Shown piece by piece: positions 8,430-18,916 of a DNA stretch of 40,095 bases (positions are counted from its first letter, which is position 1; each line of letters begins with the position of its first letter). The translations under genes were made by a program, and so were the position numbers. The DNA comes from Bacteroidales bacterium (GTDB lineage: Bacteria > Bacteroidota > Bacteroidia > Bacteroidales > JAFGUD01): the NCBI GenBank assembly GCA_016938685.1, contig JAFGUD010000165.1, positions 1-40,095 on the forward strand, written 5' to 3'. The notes beneath the pieces were generated by a model that worked only from the letters and a program-made list of their open reading frames with translations, searched no databases and was not told the DNA's origin.

Positions 8430-10067
8430 TTATAAATTCTCTATTTCAAGTTTTTTTGCAGCTGATTCATCATACATTTTAAGACGATAATAAATTTTAG
8501 CTAACAAATCTAATGTATAAACATCTTTTGGGTTTATTTTATAAGCTTGTTCTGCGTATTCTTTTGCTGATTCTAAATATTCAGTGCCTTTGGTGTCAAG
8601 TTTTGTAATAATGTCTTTTAGCTTTCTTATACTGGAAGCATAAGTTTGACTTTTTACGGCTTTTTTATAGTAAAAAAAAGCAACTGTATAATAATAGTCT
8701 GCATTTTTGTTATCGTTTTCAATTCCTAAATTGTACGCATCAAGAGCTTTTTGAGAGAATTCATCTATTTCTTGTTCTAATTTTGGAATTTCATTATTCA
8801 AAATATTATCTCTCTTATCATTAAATTCTTTTTCCTTAGGAGTGTTTCTATTTTTAAAAGCTTCTTTGTCTAAATCATCTGCTTCTGTAAGTTTAGCATA
8901 ATAAGCATCTTCTTTATCTTCCATTATTTTGGCATAAGAGTTTCCTTTTACAATATAAAGAACAGCAAGAGTATCGTTCATTGCAATTGCTTTATCAATA
9001 TATTCAAATGCTTTTTCATATTCTCCTCTTGGAGTATAATAGTCAATTAAGCTATAGATCAACTTTTCTTCTTGTGGATATTTTTTTAATCCTTCTTCAA
9101 GTTTTTTCACAGCGTTTAAAGTATCATTTAACTCAAACATAACTTGTGCAAGATATTGATAAGAAGTTCCAATTTCATATTCTTCTTCGATAGCTTTTGC
9201 AAAGTATTTTTTAGCTATTTTGCATTGTTCGTCATTGTATTTTTGAGTTACGTCATTTTTTGATTTAGCTTCTTTATTAAAAGCTTCATTTTCTGCATTT
9301 TGTTTATTCCAAACTTTTTTGAGTGAGTCTGATGTGTTATCGTCAATAATATAAATATCTTTTAACTCTATTAGTTCTTTTTTTCCATTATAAGCAAAAA
9401 TAGCAGCATAATAAGAATAAGCACCTAAAGTAACAATTGTATCATCTTCTGTTTTTGGGTATTGATACAAGTCCATACATTTTTCCAAATCGGCAAGAGC
9501 AGGTGCTGATTCGTTGTTATAAAAAGCTTCAACTGCTCTATTCATAAGATGTTCTCTAAGAGCAGAAAGTTCTTGCATTGTAGACTTTTTATTTCTATAT
9601 TTTTCGTCAACATCAAGTTCAAGTGCTTTTTTATAAGCTTCATAAGATTTATCAAGCGCACCCGGAAATGCAATGTTAGTTTCTACCCAATGGTCAACTA
9701 AAACATCTGAGGAAATATAAATTTTAATATTTCTATACTCCCAAACTGTTAATTTATCTTCTTCGTATGTTTTGAGCGGTTTTCCATAATAAGGTTGCGG
9801 ACTACTTTCTGAAATACCTAAAAGGCTAAGAGAATTTGCATGAATACCTGGTGCTAAATATTTGAAGTTAACAGAATAAGCTTCAATAAAAAGTTTGCCT
9901 CTTTTAGACCATGTCGCTAATTTAGCAGATTTTTTTGGATTTGTGATGTCTTTATCACTTTTTTCAATTTGCTTTGTTAAAGCATCTATATCAGCTTGAT
10001 TATTTTGAGCTGAGATAAAGCCTATCGCCAAAAAAAGAATAATAAATAGGCTAATTGTTTTTTTCAT
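8430..10067 (-). CDS. Exported tetratricopeptide-repeat protein
   Basis: The protein is 545 residues and begins with a signal peptide (about 1-20, ending ISAQ), so it is exported to the periplasm or cell envelope. The rest is helical and repetitive. TPR-like units are clearest at about residues 290-390 (for example a unit ending YPQEEKL and one with GEYEKAFEYIDKAIAMNDT) and again near the C-terminus (AEQAYKINPKDVYTLDLLA). It lies 34 bases downstream of gyrA on the same strand and before a terminator, so the two are probably co-transcribed. No enzymatic domain is visible; TPR proteins usually act as scaffolds. Why a periplasmic scaffold should follow a gyrase subunit is unclear. Confidence 0.82.
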   Translation of the reverse strand: MKKTISLFIILFLAIGFISAQNNQADIDALTKQIEKSDKDITNPKKSAKLATWSKRGKLFIEAYSVNFKYLAPGIHANSLSLLGISESSPQPYYGKPLKTYEEDKLTVWEYRNIKIYISSDVLVDHWVETNIAFPGALDKSYEAYKKALELDVDEKYRNKKSTMQELSALREHLMNRAVEAFYNNESAPALADLEKCMDLYQYPKTEDDTIVTLGAYSYYAAIFAYNGKKELIELKDIYIIDDNTSDSLKKVWNKQNAENEAFNKEAKSKNDVTQKYNDEQCKIAKKYFAKAIEEEYEIGTSYQYLAQVMFELNDTLNAVKKLEEGLKKYPQEEKLIYSLIDYYTPRGEYEKAFEYIDKAIAMNDTLAVLYIVKGNSYAKIMEDKEDAYYAKLTEADDLDKEAFKNRNTPKEKEFNDKRDNILNNEIPKLEQEIDEFSQKALDAYNLGIENDNKNADYYYTVAFFYYKKAVKSQTYASSIRKLKDIITKLDTKGTEYLESAKEYAEQAYKINPKDVYTLDLLAKIYYRLKMYDESAAKKLEIENL

Positions 10068-10101
10068 GACTAATTGTTTTTATGTTTATATTCAATTTTG
10101 A

Positions 10102-12699
10102 TTATTCAATGTTATCATCATCATTATCAATTTCTTCAATGATTTCTATGTCGTTAGTATCTTGTTCATCATCTGATTCTTCGATAAAATCAGTTTCTTC
10201 AGGATTAGTAACTACAATATCTTGATTTTCTTCATTTTCAGCATCTTCGTTGTGATCGTTACCATTTTCGATTTTAGCAACAGAAGCAATAGCATCATCA
10301 TCTTTAAGATTGATAAGCCTAACACCTTGTGTCGCACGACTATAAAGACCAATTTTATCAACTGAAATTCTGATAGACAAACCTGCTTCGGTCATAATCA
10401 TTAAATCGTCATCATCAGTAACGTCTTTTATGGCAACTAATTTACCTGTTTTTTCGGTAACATTTAGAGTTTTTACTCCTTTTCCTCCCCTACCGGTAAC
10501 TCTGTAATCTTCTACTTTTGAACGTTTTCCGTATCCATTTTCAGAAACAACCAAAATATGTCTTTCATCATTTTCAACGCAAACCATTCCAATAATTTGA
10601 TCTGTTTCAGAAATTTTCATTCCTTTTACACCAGAAGCGTTTCTTCCCATTGGTCTAACAAGTGATTCGTTAAATCTAATAGCTTTTCCGCTTCTGTTAG
10701 CTAAGAAAACTTCATTTTTACCATTAGTTAATTTGGCTGCTAAAAGTCTGTCATTTTCGCGAACATTAATAGCATTAATACCATTCTTACGAGGACGAGA
10801 ATATTCTTTAAGCAGAGTTTTTTTAACAATACCGTTTTGAGTAGCAAGAATAATGTAATTGTTATTAAGAAACTGTTCATCAGTCAAATTAGGAACGTTT
10901 AGATAAGCCATTACTTCATCGTCACTTTCAATTTGAAGAAGATTTTGAATGTGTCTGCCTTTTGAGGTTCTGCTACCTTCGGGTATTTCGTATACTTTCA
11001 TCCAGAAACATTTTCCATGATCTGTAAAAATAAGCATAGTATTGTGCATTGAAGCAATAAATACATATCTTACAAAATCTTCTTCCCTTGTTACAACACC
11101 TTTTGCTCCAGTTCCTCCTCTTTTTTGAGTTCTGTATTCAGTAAGAGGGGTACGTTTCATGTAACCAAGATTTGAAATAGTAATAACTACATCTTCGTCA
11201 GCATAAAAATCTTCGGGATTAAATTCTGCGGTGCTATATTGAATTTCTGTTCGTCTATTATCTCCAAATTTATCTTTAACTTCCTGTAATTCATCTTTAA
11301 CTATTTGATAACGTAAAGCTTCGTCAGCTAAAATTTGTTTCAAATATTCAATAAGTTTCATGAGTTCTTCGTACTCATTTTTAATTTTGTCTCTTTCCAT
11401 TCCAGTCAATCGTTGCAATCTTAATTGAAGAATTGCACCTGCTTGAATTTCAGATAATTGGAAGTTTTCGATTAATCCGGCTTTTGCAATTTCAGGATTA
11501 GCAGAATTACGAATAAGTTTAATAACTTCGTCGAGATGATCTAAGGCAATTAAATAACCTTCTAAAATATGAGCTTGTTCTTCTGCTTTTCTTAGTTCGT
11601 ATATTGTTCTACGAACAATTACATCTATACGGTGTTCAACAAAATTTTCAATAATTTCTTTTAAATTTAGCAATTGAGGTCTTCCCTTAACTAGTGCAAT
11701 ATTATTTACACTAAAAGAAGATTGTAATTGTGTATATTTGAAAATTTTGTTAATGATAACGTTTGGAATAGCATCTCTTTTGCATGTGATTACTATTCTC
11801 ATACCGTTTCTATCCGATTCGTCATTAGCATGAACAATTCCATCAATTTTGCCATCGTTAGCAAGTTCGCCGATTTTTTTAATTTCGGCAGCTTTATTAA
11901 CCTGATAAGGAATTTCAGAAAAAACAATTCTTGGTTTTCCCGAACTAGTTTCTTCTATGTGGTATTTACCACGAACCACAATCCTACCCCTTCCGGTTAA
12001 ATATGCGTCTTTAACACCTTGATAACCATAAATAATTCCACCAGTTGGAAAATCAGGAGCTTTAATAATTTCAATTAGGCTTTCTATTTCGATATCTTTG
12101 TTATCAACGTATGCCATGATTGAGTCAATGGTATCGGTAAGATTGTGTGGAGGCATATTAGTTGCCATACCAACAGCGATACCGGAGGCACCATTAATTA
12201 ATAAGTTCGGAACTCTTGTGGGTAAAACAGTTGGTTCCGTCATTGATTCGTCAAAGTTTGGTTGCATATCAACTGTTTCTTTGTCGAGATCGTTAAGCAT
12301 AAAGTCAGAAATACGTTGTAATCTAGCTTCAGTATAACGCATTGCAGCAGGGCTATCGTCATCAATAGAGCCAAAGTTTCCCTGACCGTCAATAGTTGGG
12401 TATCTAAGCGACCAAATTTGGGCCATACGAACCATAGCGGCGTAAACAGAACTATCACCGTGAGGGTGAAACTTACCTAGCACTTCTCCAACAATACGGG
12501 CTGATTTTTTGTGGGATTTGCTGTGATGAAGACCAAGTTCGTTCATTCCGTATAAAACTCTTCTTTGTACGGGTTTCAAACCGTCACGAACATCAGGTAA
12601 GGCTCTGGAAACAATTACTGACATAGAATAGTCAATATAAGCCGACTTCATTTCGTTTTCGATGTTAATCTTAATAATTCTTTCTTGTTGTTCAGACAT
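10102..12699 (-). CDS. gyrA: DNA gyrase subunit A
   Basis: This subunit cleaves and rejoins DNA in the GyrA2B2 complex that introduces negative supercoils. With the ATG at 12699 (an in-frame TTG at 12705 is less likely) the protein has 865 residues, and numbering then matches E. coli: catalytic Tyr122 in MRYTEARL, Ser83 in HPHGDSSVY, and Ala at the position of E. coli Asp87. The last two fall in the quinolone-resistance region; Ala87 may be normal for the lineage rather than an acquired change. A GyrA box ([10 protein letters not shown]) marks the beta-pinwheel C-terminal domain. The final 60 or so residues are strongly acidic. gyrB is not in the window. Confidence 0.97.
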   Translation of the reverse strand: MSEQQERIIKINIENEMKSAYIDYSMSVIVSRALPDVRDGLKPVQRRVLYGMNELGLHHSKSHKKSARIVGEVLGKFHPHGDSSVYAAMVRMAQIWSLRYPTIDGQGNFGSIDDDSPAAMRYTEARLQRISDFMLNDLDKETVDMQPNFDESMTEPTVLPTRVPNLLINGASGIAVGMATNMPPHNLTDTIDSIMAYVDNKDIEIESLIEIIKAPDFPTGGIIYGYQGVKDAYLTGRGRIVVRGKYHIEETSSGKPRIVFSEIPYQVNKAAEIKKIGELANDGKIDGIVHANDESDRNGMRIVITCKRDAIPNVIINKIFKYTQLQSSFSVNNIALVKGRPQLLNLKEIIENFVEHRIDVIVRRTIYELRKAEEQAHILEGYLIALDHLDEVIKLIRNSANPEIAKAGLIENFQLSEIQAGAILQLRLQRLTGMERDKIKNEYEELMKLIEYLKQILADEALRYQIVKDELQEVKDKFGDNRRTEIQYSTAEFNPEDFYADEDVVITISNLGYMKRTPLTEYRTQKRGGTGAKGVVTREEDFVRYVFIASMHNTMLIFTDHGKCFWMKVYEIPEGSRTSKGRHIQNLLQIESDDEVMAYLNVPNLTDEQFLNNNYIILATQNGIVKKTLLKEYSRPRKNGINAINVRENDRLLAAKLTNGKNEVFLANRSGKAIRFNESLVRPMGRNASGVKGMKISETDQIIGMVCVENDERHILVVSENGYGKRSKVEDYRVTGRGGKGVKTLNVTEKTGKLVAIKDVTDDDDLMIMTEAGLSIRISVDKIGLYSRATQGVRLINLKDDDAIASVAKIENGNDHNEDAENEENQDIVVTNPEETDFIEESDDEQDTNDIEIIEEIDNDDDNIE

Positions 12700-12729
12700 T
12701 TTCAATCAATTTTCTTTTTATTCAACCAG

Positions 12730-12737
12730 CAAAATTA
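12730..12737 (-). promoter_or_regulatory. -7 element of the gyrA operon
   Basis: On the minus strand this reads TAATTTTG, an exact TAnnTTTG match, 31 bases upstream of the chosen ATG at 12699. The -33 element is weak. Confidence 0.45.
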
Positions 12738-12985
12738 AAAATAATCATTAACTTATAAAATTTTGGGGCATTTTTTAAATTATAATTTATCAACAATTTC
12801 AATGATTTTTTAAATAATGTAAAAAAAGAGCAAATATTGTTGGTTTTAGGGCAATTAAAGAAACTTTAAGGATATTGATAAATTTCTTTGAATAAAGTTT
12901 ATTTTGCTAAAATTTCCGCCTTTATAAGATTTTTTTACCTTTAAAAAAAAATATTACTTAATTTTAAACACTTAAAGTACTGATA

Positions 12986-15196
12986 ATGAAAAAATTACTT
13001 TTATTAACGATTGGTTTGATTTTTAGTTTTGGTGTTTTTGCCCAAGGCGATTATCAAAAATTGAATTTAGAAGATGTGGTTAATTACGCATTTTGGCCCA
13101 ATTCAGTTTGGGGAGTAAATTCTATGAACGACGGAGAACATTATACTACTTATGATGTTAATAGAGCAACTCGAAGTGCTTCAATCAAAAAGTTTTCGTA
13201 TAAAACCGGAGAAGAAGTTGAAACTCTTGTAAATTTGACAAAATTAGGAATTGGTTGGGTTTCATGGAATTATACATTTAGTGATGATGAAACAAAAATT
13301 TTGATTTATACTGATGACGAAGATATTTACAGACATTCTTTTGTTGCCAATTTCTACGTTTACGATTTAACTTCAAAAAAATTAACAGCTATTTCTGAAA
13401 ATGGGAAACAACAAATAGCTTCTTTTTCACCTGATGGTCAAAAAGTTGCTTTTATGAGAGATAATAATTTGTATATTAAGGATTTAGTATCATTGGAAGA
13501 GAAACAAATTACATTTGACGGTGAAAAAAACAAAATAATTAATGGTGCTCCTGATTGGGTTTACGAAGAAGAATTTGGTTATAACCAAGCTTATCAATGG
13601 TCTCCAAACGGGAAATATATAGGTTTTGTGCGATTTGATGAAACTAATGTCAGGGAATTCTCAATTTTGAAATACGCAGGAGAAAAACCTCACAATTCAG
13701 AATATGAACTTTATCCGGGAGTTTATACCTACAAATACCCAAAAGCAGGCGAAGATAATTCAAGAGTAACAGTTCATGTTTACAATTTAGAAAAAGAAAG
13801 TACAGTAAAAGTTGATGTTTGTAAAAAACCTGATTTTTATGTACCAAGAATTTTTTGGAATGCTGATGGAAGTAGATTAATTGTTGAAAGGCTAAACAGA
13901 GAACAAAACGAACTTAGTATTATTGTCGCAAATCCTGAAGATGGACAAGTAAAACCTTTATTTTCAGAAAATAACAAGTATTATATAGGTGATGAAATTT
14001 ACGATAATATAATTTTTCTTGAAGATGGAGAGCATATAATAGTAATGAGCGAAAGAGACGGTTACAGACACCTTTATTTATATAATGTAAATGGAGAATT
14101 GGTAAATCAAATAACAAAAGGGGAATGGGATGTGATTGAATATCTTGGTTATGATGCCGACAAAAAAATTGTTTACTATCAATCAGCTGAATCTTCGCCA
14201 TTAAATAGAGATATTTATTCAATAAAAATTGACGGGAAAAAGAAAACTAAAATAAATACTGTTGACGGAACAAATGATGTTGAATTTAGTAACGGATTCA
14301 AATATTATATTCTTACTTTTTCAGATATAAACACACCAAGTTACATTACGCTACATAACTCGAAAGGAAACGTAATCAGAGTATTAGAAGATAATGCAAC
14401 TTTAAAACAAGATGTAGAAGCTTTTGGAGGTGTTAACAAAACTTTGTTTAAGTTTACAACAAGTGAAGGGATTGAACTAAATGCTTATAAAATAGTGCCG
14501 CCTGATTTTGATGAAACTAAAATATATCCGGCAATTGTAACACAGTACAGTGGTCCAAATTCACAGCGAGTATTGAACACATGGAGCTATAGTTGGGAAA
14601 ATTATTTAGCGCAGCAAGGTTTTGTAATAATTGGTGTTGATCCAAGAGGAACCGGCGGACGTGGAGAAGAATTCAGAAAAGTTACATTTAAACAATTAGG
14701 TAAATACGAAACTATTGATCTTATTGAAACAGCAAAGTACATTGGCTCTTTGCCTTATATTAATAAAGATAAACTTGGATTATGGGGCTGGAGCTACGGT
14801 GGATTTATGGTTTTGAATGTTATGACAAAAGGAAAAGGTATCTATAATACAGGTGTTTCTGTTGCTCCGGTTACAAATTGGAGATATTATGATAATATTT
14901 ATACCGAAAGATACATGGGTAAACCACAAGATAATGCAAGTGGATATGATGATAATTCTCCGTTGAATTATGCTGCTGATTTGGAAGGAAATTTATTACT
15001 TGCTTTTGGAACAGCAGATGATAATGTTCACCCACAAAATTCTTTTGAAATGATTGCAAAATTAGTAGAGGCAGAAAAACAATTTACCACCCTCCCCTAT
15101 CCTAACCGCAATCACGGCATTTATGGGGGAAATACAAGTATTCATTTGTACACAATGAAGACAAATTTTTTGATAAAACATTTGATTGAAGAATAA
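12986..15196 (+). CDS. Dipeptidyl peptidase IV-like serine protease (S9B)
   Basis: The 736-residue exported enzyme should release X-Pro or X-Ala dipeptides from peptide N-termini in the periplasm. A signal peptide covers residues 1-19 (ending VFAQ). Residues about 30-480 form the beta-propeller, which carries the DPP4 hallmark DWVYEEEFG with the Glu pair at about 194-196 that binds the substrate amino terminus. The alpha/beta-hydrolase domain has the full triad: Ser603 in GWSYGG, Asp678 in GTADDNVH and His710 in NRNHGI. Length is normal. It is followed by its own terminator and then a second exported peptidase. I infer a role in external protein or peptide digestion. Confidence 0.94.
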   Translation: MKKLLLLTIGLIFSFGVFAQGDYQKLNLEDVVNYAFWPNSVWGVNSMNDGEHYTTYDVNRATRSASIKKFSYKTGEEVETLVNLTKLGIGWVSWNYTFSDDETKILIYTDDEDIYRHSFVANFYVYDLTSKKLTAISENGKQQIASFSPDGQKVAFMRDNNLYIKDLVSLEEKQITFDGEKNKIINGAPDWVYEEEFGYNQAYQWSPNGKYIGFVRFDETNVREFSILKYAGEKPHNSEYELYPGVYTYKYPKAGEDNSRVTVHVYNLEKESTVKVDVCKKPDFYVPRIFWNADGSRLIVERLNREQNELSIIVANPEDGQVKPLFSENNKYYIGDEIYDNIIFLEDGEHIIVMSERDGYRHLYLYNVNGELVNQITKGEWDVIEYLGYDADKKIVYYQSAESSPLNRDIYSIKIDGKKKTKINTVDGTNDVEFSNGFKYYILTFSDINTPSYITLHNSKGNVIRVLEDNATLKQDVEAFGGVNKTLFKFTTSEGIELNAYKIVPPDFDETKIYPAIVTQYSGPNSQRVLNTWSYSWENYLAQQGFVIIGVDPRGTGGRGEEFRKVTFKQLGKYETIDLIETAKYIGSLPYINKDKLGLWGWSYGGFMVLNVMTKGKGIYNTGVSVAPVTNWRYYDNIYTERYMGKPQDNASGYDDNSPLNYAADLEGNLLLAFGTADDNVHPQNSFEMIAKLVEAEKQFTTLPYPNRNHGIYGGNTSIHLYTMKTNFLIKHLIEE

Positions 15197-15216
15197 ATAA
15201 TTTATAGATTTTTAAT

Positions 15217-15258
15217 TAAAAAAAACGCTAAATTTATTGAAAATTTAGCGTTTTTTTT
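15217..15258 (+). terminator. Terminator after the DPP4-like gene
   Basis: AACGCTAAATTT (15224-15235) and AAATTTAGCGTT (15241-15252) form a 12-bp perfect stem around a five-base loop, flanked by A- and T-runs. Confidence 0.9.
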
Positions 15259-15365
15259 GATGAATTTATTGAGTCTCTTTGATACAAATTATTTAGAAAT
15301 TGAAGAAAAATAGTTCTACTTTGCAACTAAATTCAAATATTCACTTCTTAAAATAAAAACATAAA

Positions 15366-17816
15366 ATGAAAAAAACACTATTGTTTGCGATAATTGCTTT
15401 ATTTTCAACAAGCTTATTCGCACAAGTACAAAATGTAAATCCTGATCCTAATGGAGAGCCTTGGTTTATAGGAGGTTGGCGAAATCCAACTGAACAAGAA
15501 TTACAATCGATTCCACAGTTGAAAATTAGTAATTTTTATAAGACAAAAGATTTACCTGCATCATTGAATAATTCTACTTTGCAGTATTTTAGACCAATTT
15601 TCAGTCAAACAGATGGTTGTTGTGCACAAGCAAGCGGAATAGCATATAATTTCACCTACGAAATTAACAGAGCAAGAAATATTAGTGCCAGTAGTGAGGC
15701 AAATCAATATCCAACACATTATACGTATAATTTTTTAAATGAAGGAAGCGGAGGAAATGGTTCCTGGTATGGTGATGGTTGGAATATCATCAGAGCAAAC
15801 GGCTGTCCAAATGTTACAACATACGGAGGAATAGCACAAGCTGCTACATATTGGATGAGTGGATATTCAAATTACGAAGCAGGAATGGGAAATCGTGTTG
15901 TGGAAATTTTTAATATTGACGTAAGTACACCGGAAGGACTTGAAACAATGAAATATTGGATGTTTAATCATGCTGATGGTTCAGCAGACGGAGGAATTGT
16001 AAATTTTTCTGCCGGTATTAGTATTGATGATTATAATTTAACTTATAATAATATTGTAACCAAATGGGGTTATTCTGTAAATCATGCTATGACTTTTGTA
16101 GGCTGGGATGACAATATTGAATACGATTACAATAATGATGGTTCAATTACAAATGATGTAGACATCAATGATGATGGAGTTGTTGACATGAAAGATTGGG
16201 AAAGAGGAGCAATGATTATGGTAAATAGCTGGGGAACTGGTTGGGGAAATAGTGGAAAAGCTTATGTGATGTACAAATTGTTGGCTACTCCTGTTTCAGA
16301 AGGAGGAATTGGAGCCAGTAATATGGTTTCTTCTATTTTTGCAAGACCAGAATATAGTCCTGTTGCAATAATGAAAGTGTCTATGAATCATGATAATAGA
16401 AATCTTGTGAAAATCAGAGCCGGAGTATCAACAAATTTATCAAGTACAGAACCTGAATTTATACTTGATTTTCCTTTGTTTAATTATCAAGGAGGAGATT
16501 ATTATATGAGAGGAACAAGTAGTTCGGCAATTGAATTTAGTTTAGATATTACACCTTTGTTGAGTTATGTAAATAGTACACAAGAAGCAAAATTTTTCTT
16601 GCAAGTAGTTGAAAATGACCCTAATTCTATGGGAAGTGGTACAGTAAATTCGTTTTCGGTAAAAGACGCCGATGGAAATGAATTTTTAAGTTCTCAAACA
16701 AATGTTAGTATAATAAATAATGATGTTACAACTTTGTCAACAAATGCAACTTATGAATTTGAAGCACCGGAAATTTCTACATCAATTTTAGAAGACGGAG
16801 AAACTTTTCAATGGCGTTCACAGCAAATGACAGCTACAGGAGGAGAAGCACCATATACATGGAACATAAAACTAGATTTAGAAGAATCAGAAATTTCAGA
16901 AAATTATCCAAGTGTAACAACAAACACTTTAATACCAGATAGTTACGATGATGGATATGCAACTCAAGATTTAGATTTTTCATTTCCATTTTACACCGAA
17001 ACTTATGAAACTGTATATATCAGAACAGATGGTTCAATAGTTTTTGAGCCTGGATTTGATTATTTACGAACCGAAGATGCTATTAAACAAAATAAGGTAA
17101 TTAGCGTATTTGCAGCAGATTTGATGATTTATCCTGAAAACGGAGACGGTATTTATTATGAAGGAAATTCAGAATATGCAACTTTTAGATGGAAAACATC
17201 ACTTTTTGATGAACCTGATGTAAATATAGATGTAGCAGTAACATTATATCCAAATGGAGATATTAAATGTTTTTATGGCTCAGATATAACCGAAGCATTA
17301 TCTTGGGGAGCGGGAGTTTCAAATGGAGATAATTTTAATTACAAAATTCTTTCAAATTCCGGCAATTTTGCTCCATCAGATATGCAATATTTATTAGAAA
17401 GTTCAGATTTTCCGGTAGGAATGTCAATTGATAAAACCGGATTGTTTTTTGGAAGTCCTGTCGAAGCCGGAACGTGGGAAATAAATTTTGTTGCTACTGA
17501 TTACAATAATATTTTTACTACTAAAATGTTGACTTTTAATGTAATAGATCAGTTTGAAGATACAGCGGGGATTGAAGATAAATTTTTTATTCATCCAAAT
17601 CCAGCTGATAAATTTTTAAATGTTAATTATTTGGATAGCAATTTCGAATTATTAAATTTGCAAATAATAGATTTAAGCGGAAAAATAGTAAAAACATTTG
17701 TAAATTCAGACAACTCAGAAACTCTTGATGTATCGGATTTAGAACAAGGTACTTATATTTTATTTGTTCAGATTGGGGAAAATAGGTTTTCTGAAAAATT
17801 TGTGATTAAAAGATAA
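15366..17816 (+). CDS. Papain-like (C1) cysteine protease with T9SS sorting domain
   Basis: The 816-residue protein has a signal peptide (1-20) and a papain-family catalytic domain: Gln81 for the oxyanion hole, Cys86 in GCCAQASG, His240 in NHAMTFVGWD and Asn287 in NSWGTGWG. Between the His and Asn two Asp-rich loops (residues about 254-265 and 266-277, DxNxDG type) look like dockerin/EF-hand calcium sites. Beta-sandwich regions follow, including a putative-Ig-like segment near 675-720. The last 80 residues form a type IX secretion C-terminal domain (HPNPADKFLNV, then DLSGK and GTYIL), so the enzyme is probably carried across the outer membrane and attached to the cell surface or released. A likely job is extracellular protein degradation together with the upstream peptidase. 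Confidence 0.92.
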   Translation: MKKTLLFAIIALFSTSLFAQVQNVNPDPNGEPWFIGGWRNPTEQELQSIPQLKISNFYKTKDLPASLNNSTLQYFRPIFSQTDGCCAQASGIAYNFTYEINRARNISASSEANQYPTHYTYNFLNEGSGGNGSWYGDGWNIIRANGCPNVTTYGGIAQAATYWMSGYSNYEAGMGNRVVEIFNIDVSTPEGLETMKYWMFNHADGSADGGIVNFSAGISIDDYNLTYNNIVTKWGYSVNHAMTFVGWDDNIEYDYNNDGSITNDVDINDDGVVDMKDWERGAMIMVNSWGTGWGNSGKAYVMYKLLATPVSEGGIGASNMVSSIFARPEYSPVAIMKVSMNHDNRNLVKIRAGVSTNLSSTEPEFILDFPLFNYQGGDYYMRGTSSSAIEFSLDITPLLSYVNSTQEAKFFLQVVENDPNSMGSGTVNSFSVKDADGNEFLSSQTNVSIINNDVTTLSTNATYEFEAPEISTSILEDGETFQWRSQQMTATGGEAPYTWNIKLDLEESEISENYPSVTTNTLIPDSYDDGYATQDLDFSFPFYTETYETVYIRTDGSIVFEPGFDYLRTEDAIKQNKVISVFAADLMIYPENGDGIYYEGNSEYATFRWKTSLFDEPDVNIDVAVTLYPNGDIKCFYGSDITEALSWGAGVSNGDNFNYKILSNSGNFAPSDMQYLLESSDFPVGMSIDKTGLFFGSPVEAGTWEINFVATDYNNIFTTKMLTFNVIDQFEDTAGIEDKFFIHPNPADKFLNVNYLDSNFELLNLQIIDLSGKIVKTFVNSDNSETLDVSDLEQGTYILFVQIGENRFSEKFVIKR

Positions 17817-17839
17817 TTTTTTTTTGGGGTTTTTATTTG

Positions 17840-17880
17840 ATAGCGTAAGTGGGCTTTTTGCTTTCTTACGCTATTTTTTT
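17840..17880. terminator. Bidirectional terminator
   Basis: ATAGCGTAAG (17840-17849) pairs with CTTACGCTAT (17865-17874) across a 15-base loop, followed by T residues. It lies between the convergent C1 protease gene and the VWA lipoprotein gene. Confidence 0.85.
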
Positions 17881-18862
17881 ATTTAATTTCATCAATCTCA
17901 AATTCAAATTTGATTTCAATTGGGTTTTCTAACTTTTGGTCAGATCGTTCATAAATAACTTTATAAACAGAAACAATTTGTTTTGCCATTTCTTTAAAAG
18001 CATCTTCTAAGTTTTTACTTTTACTTACAATAATAGCATTGGCTTTTGAACTAGCAATTGCATTCAAATCATCTTCTCTAAAATCTTCACCTTCAAGTCC
18101 AATTGTAATTCTCAGATATTCATTTGAACTAATTTCTGTTAGTTTTAAATCAGGGTTATCTGTATCATTATCACCACCATCTGTGAAAATTGCAATTACT
18201 TTTGAACCGTCGAATTCTAGACTATCAAGAAGGCTAATACCTGCTATAGTAGCTTGAAAAAGAGCTGTGCGTGATTTATAAGTGTCAAAATTGTCGATAA
18301 TCAATTTTAAAATTTCAGAGTTTCTTTTATCGTAAAAATCAGTAGTTACAATATCATCTCTGCTTGAAAAAAAGACCACAGCAACTTTGGATTCATCTGT
18401 TGAATTTACAATTTCATCGGTGAAATTTTTTGCATATTCTTTTAAATCGTTAACCAGTTCGCCCAGAGAGGTACTCATGTCTAAAACAAGGACAACTGCG
18501 ATATCTGTCTTGTTGCTTGAAGTTAAATTATCAAACTCATTTTGTATTTGAAATTTTTTATTGTACTCTTCGTAGATGTTGATTTTAGATATTTCATAAT
18601 TGCGCTTTTTGGTCATTACTCTAATACCGCTGGCAATAATTTGGATTGTGCCGTTTCCCAAATCAATAGTTTCAATAGTATCGTAACTAATATATGCAGA
18701 AGAAGGATTCTTTTCATATTCTACTGATGGTCCAAGATCTCCGTTTTTGTAGTCAACTGTAAAATATTCTTTGTTTCCTGCCCCACAAGAGTATAAAACT
18801 ATTGCAATAAGACTATAAAAAACAATTGTTTTAATGAATTCTAGTTTTGTTTTTTTATTCAT
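17879..18862 (-). CDS. von Willebrand factor A domain lipoprotein
   Basis: The 327-residue protein carries a lipoprotein signal ending LYSC, with the lipidated Cys at residue 26. A VWA domain (about 120-300) keeps the metal-ion-dependent adhesion site: DMSTS (128-132), Thr199 in KSRTALFQ and Asp228 in IFTDGGD. Such domains bind protein ligands through a bound metal. Residues 27-115 form a beta-rich region of unknown type, and about 25 residues after the domain contain charged strands. It lies 54 bases downstream of a Ser/Thr kinase gene on the same strand, so the two are probably co-transcribed. The kinase has no membrane segment, so the lipoprotein is unlikely to be a direct cytosolic partner. 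Function is unknown. Confidence 0.87.
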   Translation of the reverse strand: MNKKTKLEFIKTIVFYSLIAIVLYSCGAGNKEYFTVDYKNGDLGPSVEYEKNPSSAYISYDTIETIDLGNGTIQIIASGIRVMTKKRNYEISKINIYEEYNKKFQIQNEFDNLTSSNKTDIAVVLVLDMSTSLGELVNDLKEYAKNFTDEIVNSTDESKVAVVFFSSRDDIVTTDFYDKRNSEILKLIIDNFDTYKSRTALFQATIAGISLLDSLEFDGSKVIAIFTDGGDNDTDNPDLKLTEISSNEYLRITIGLEGEDFREDDLNAIASSKANAIIVSKSKNLEDAFKEMAKQIVSVYKVIYERSDQKLENPIEIKFEFEIDEIK

Positions 18863-18916
18863 GATTTCTAATTTTTGTAATTTGCAAATTTAAAAGTAAA
18901 TAGTAGTCAGGCAAAA

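Noticed and set aside
11728..12458. Plus- and minus-strand open frames inside gyrA
   Set aside because: They are other-frame readings of a gene with clear GyrA motifs and have no promoter or recognisable domain.
10102..12699. Quinolone-resistance mutation at GyrA position 87 (Ala)
   Set aside because: The equivalent residue varies between lineages and Ser83 is unchanged; without close relatives it cannot be called acquired.
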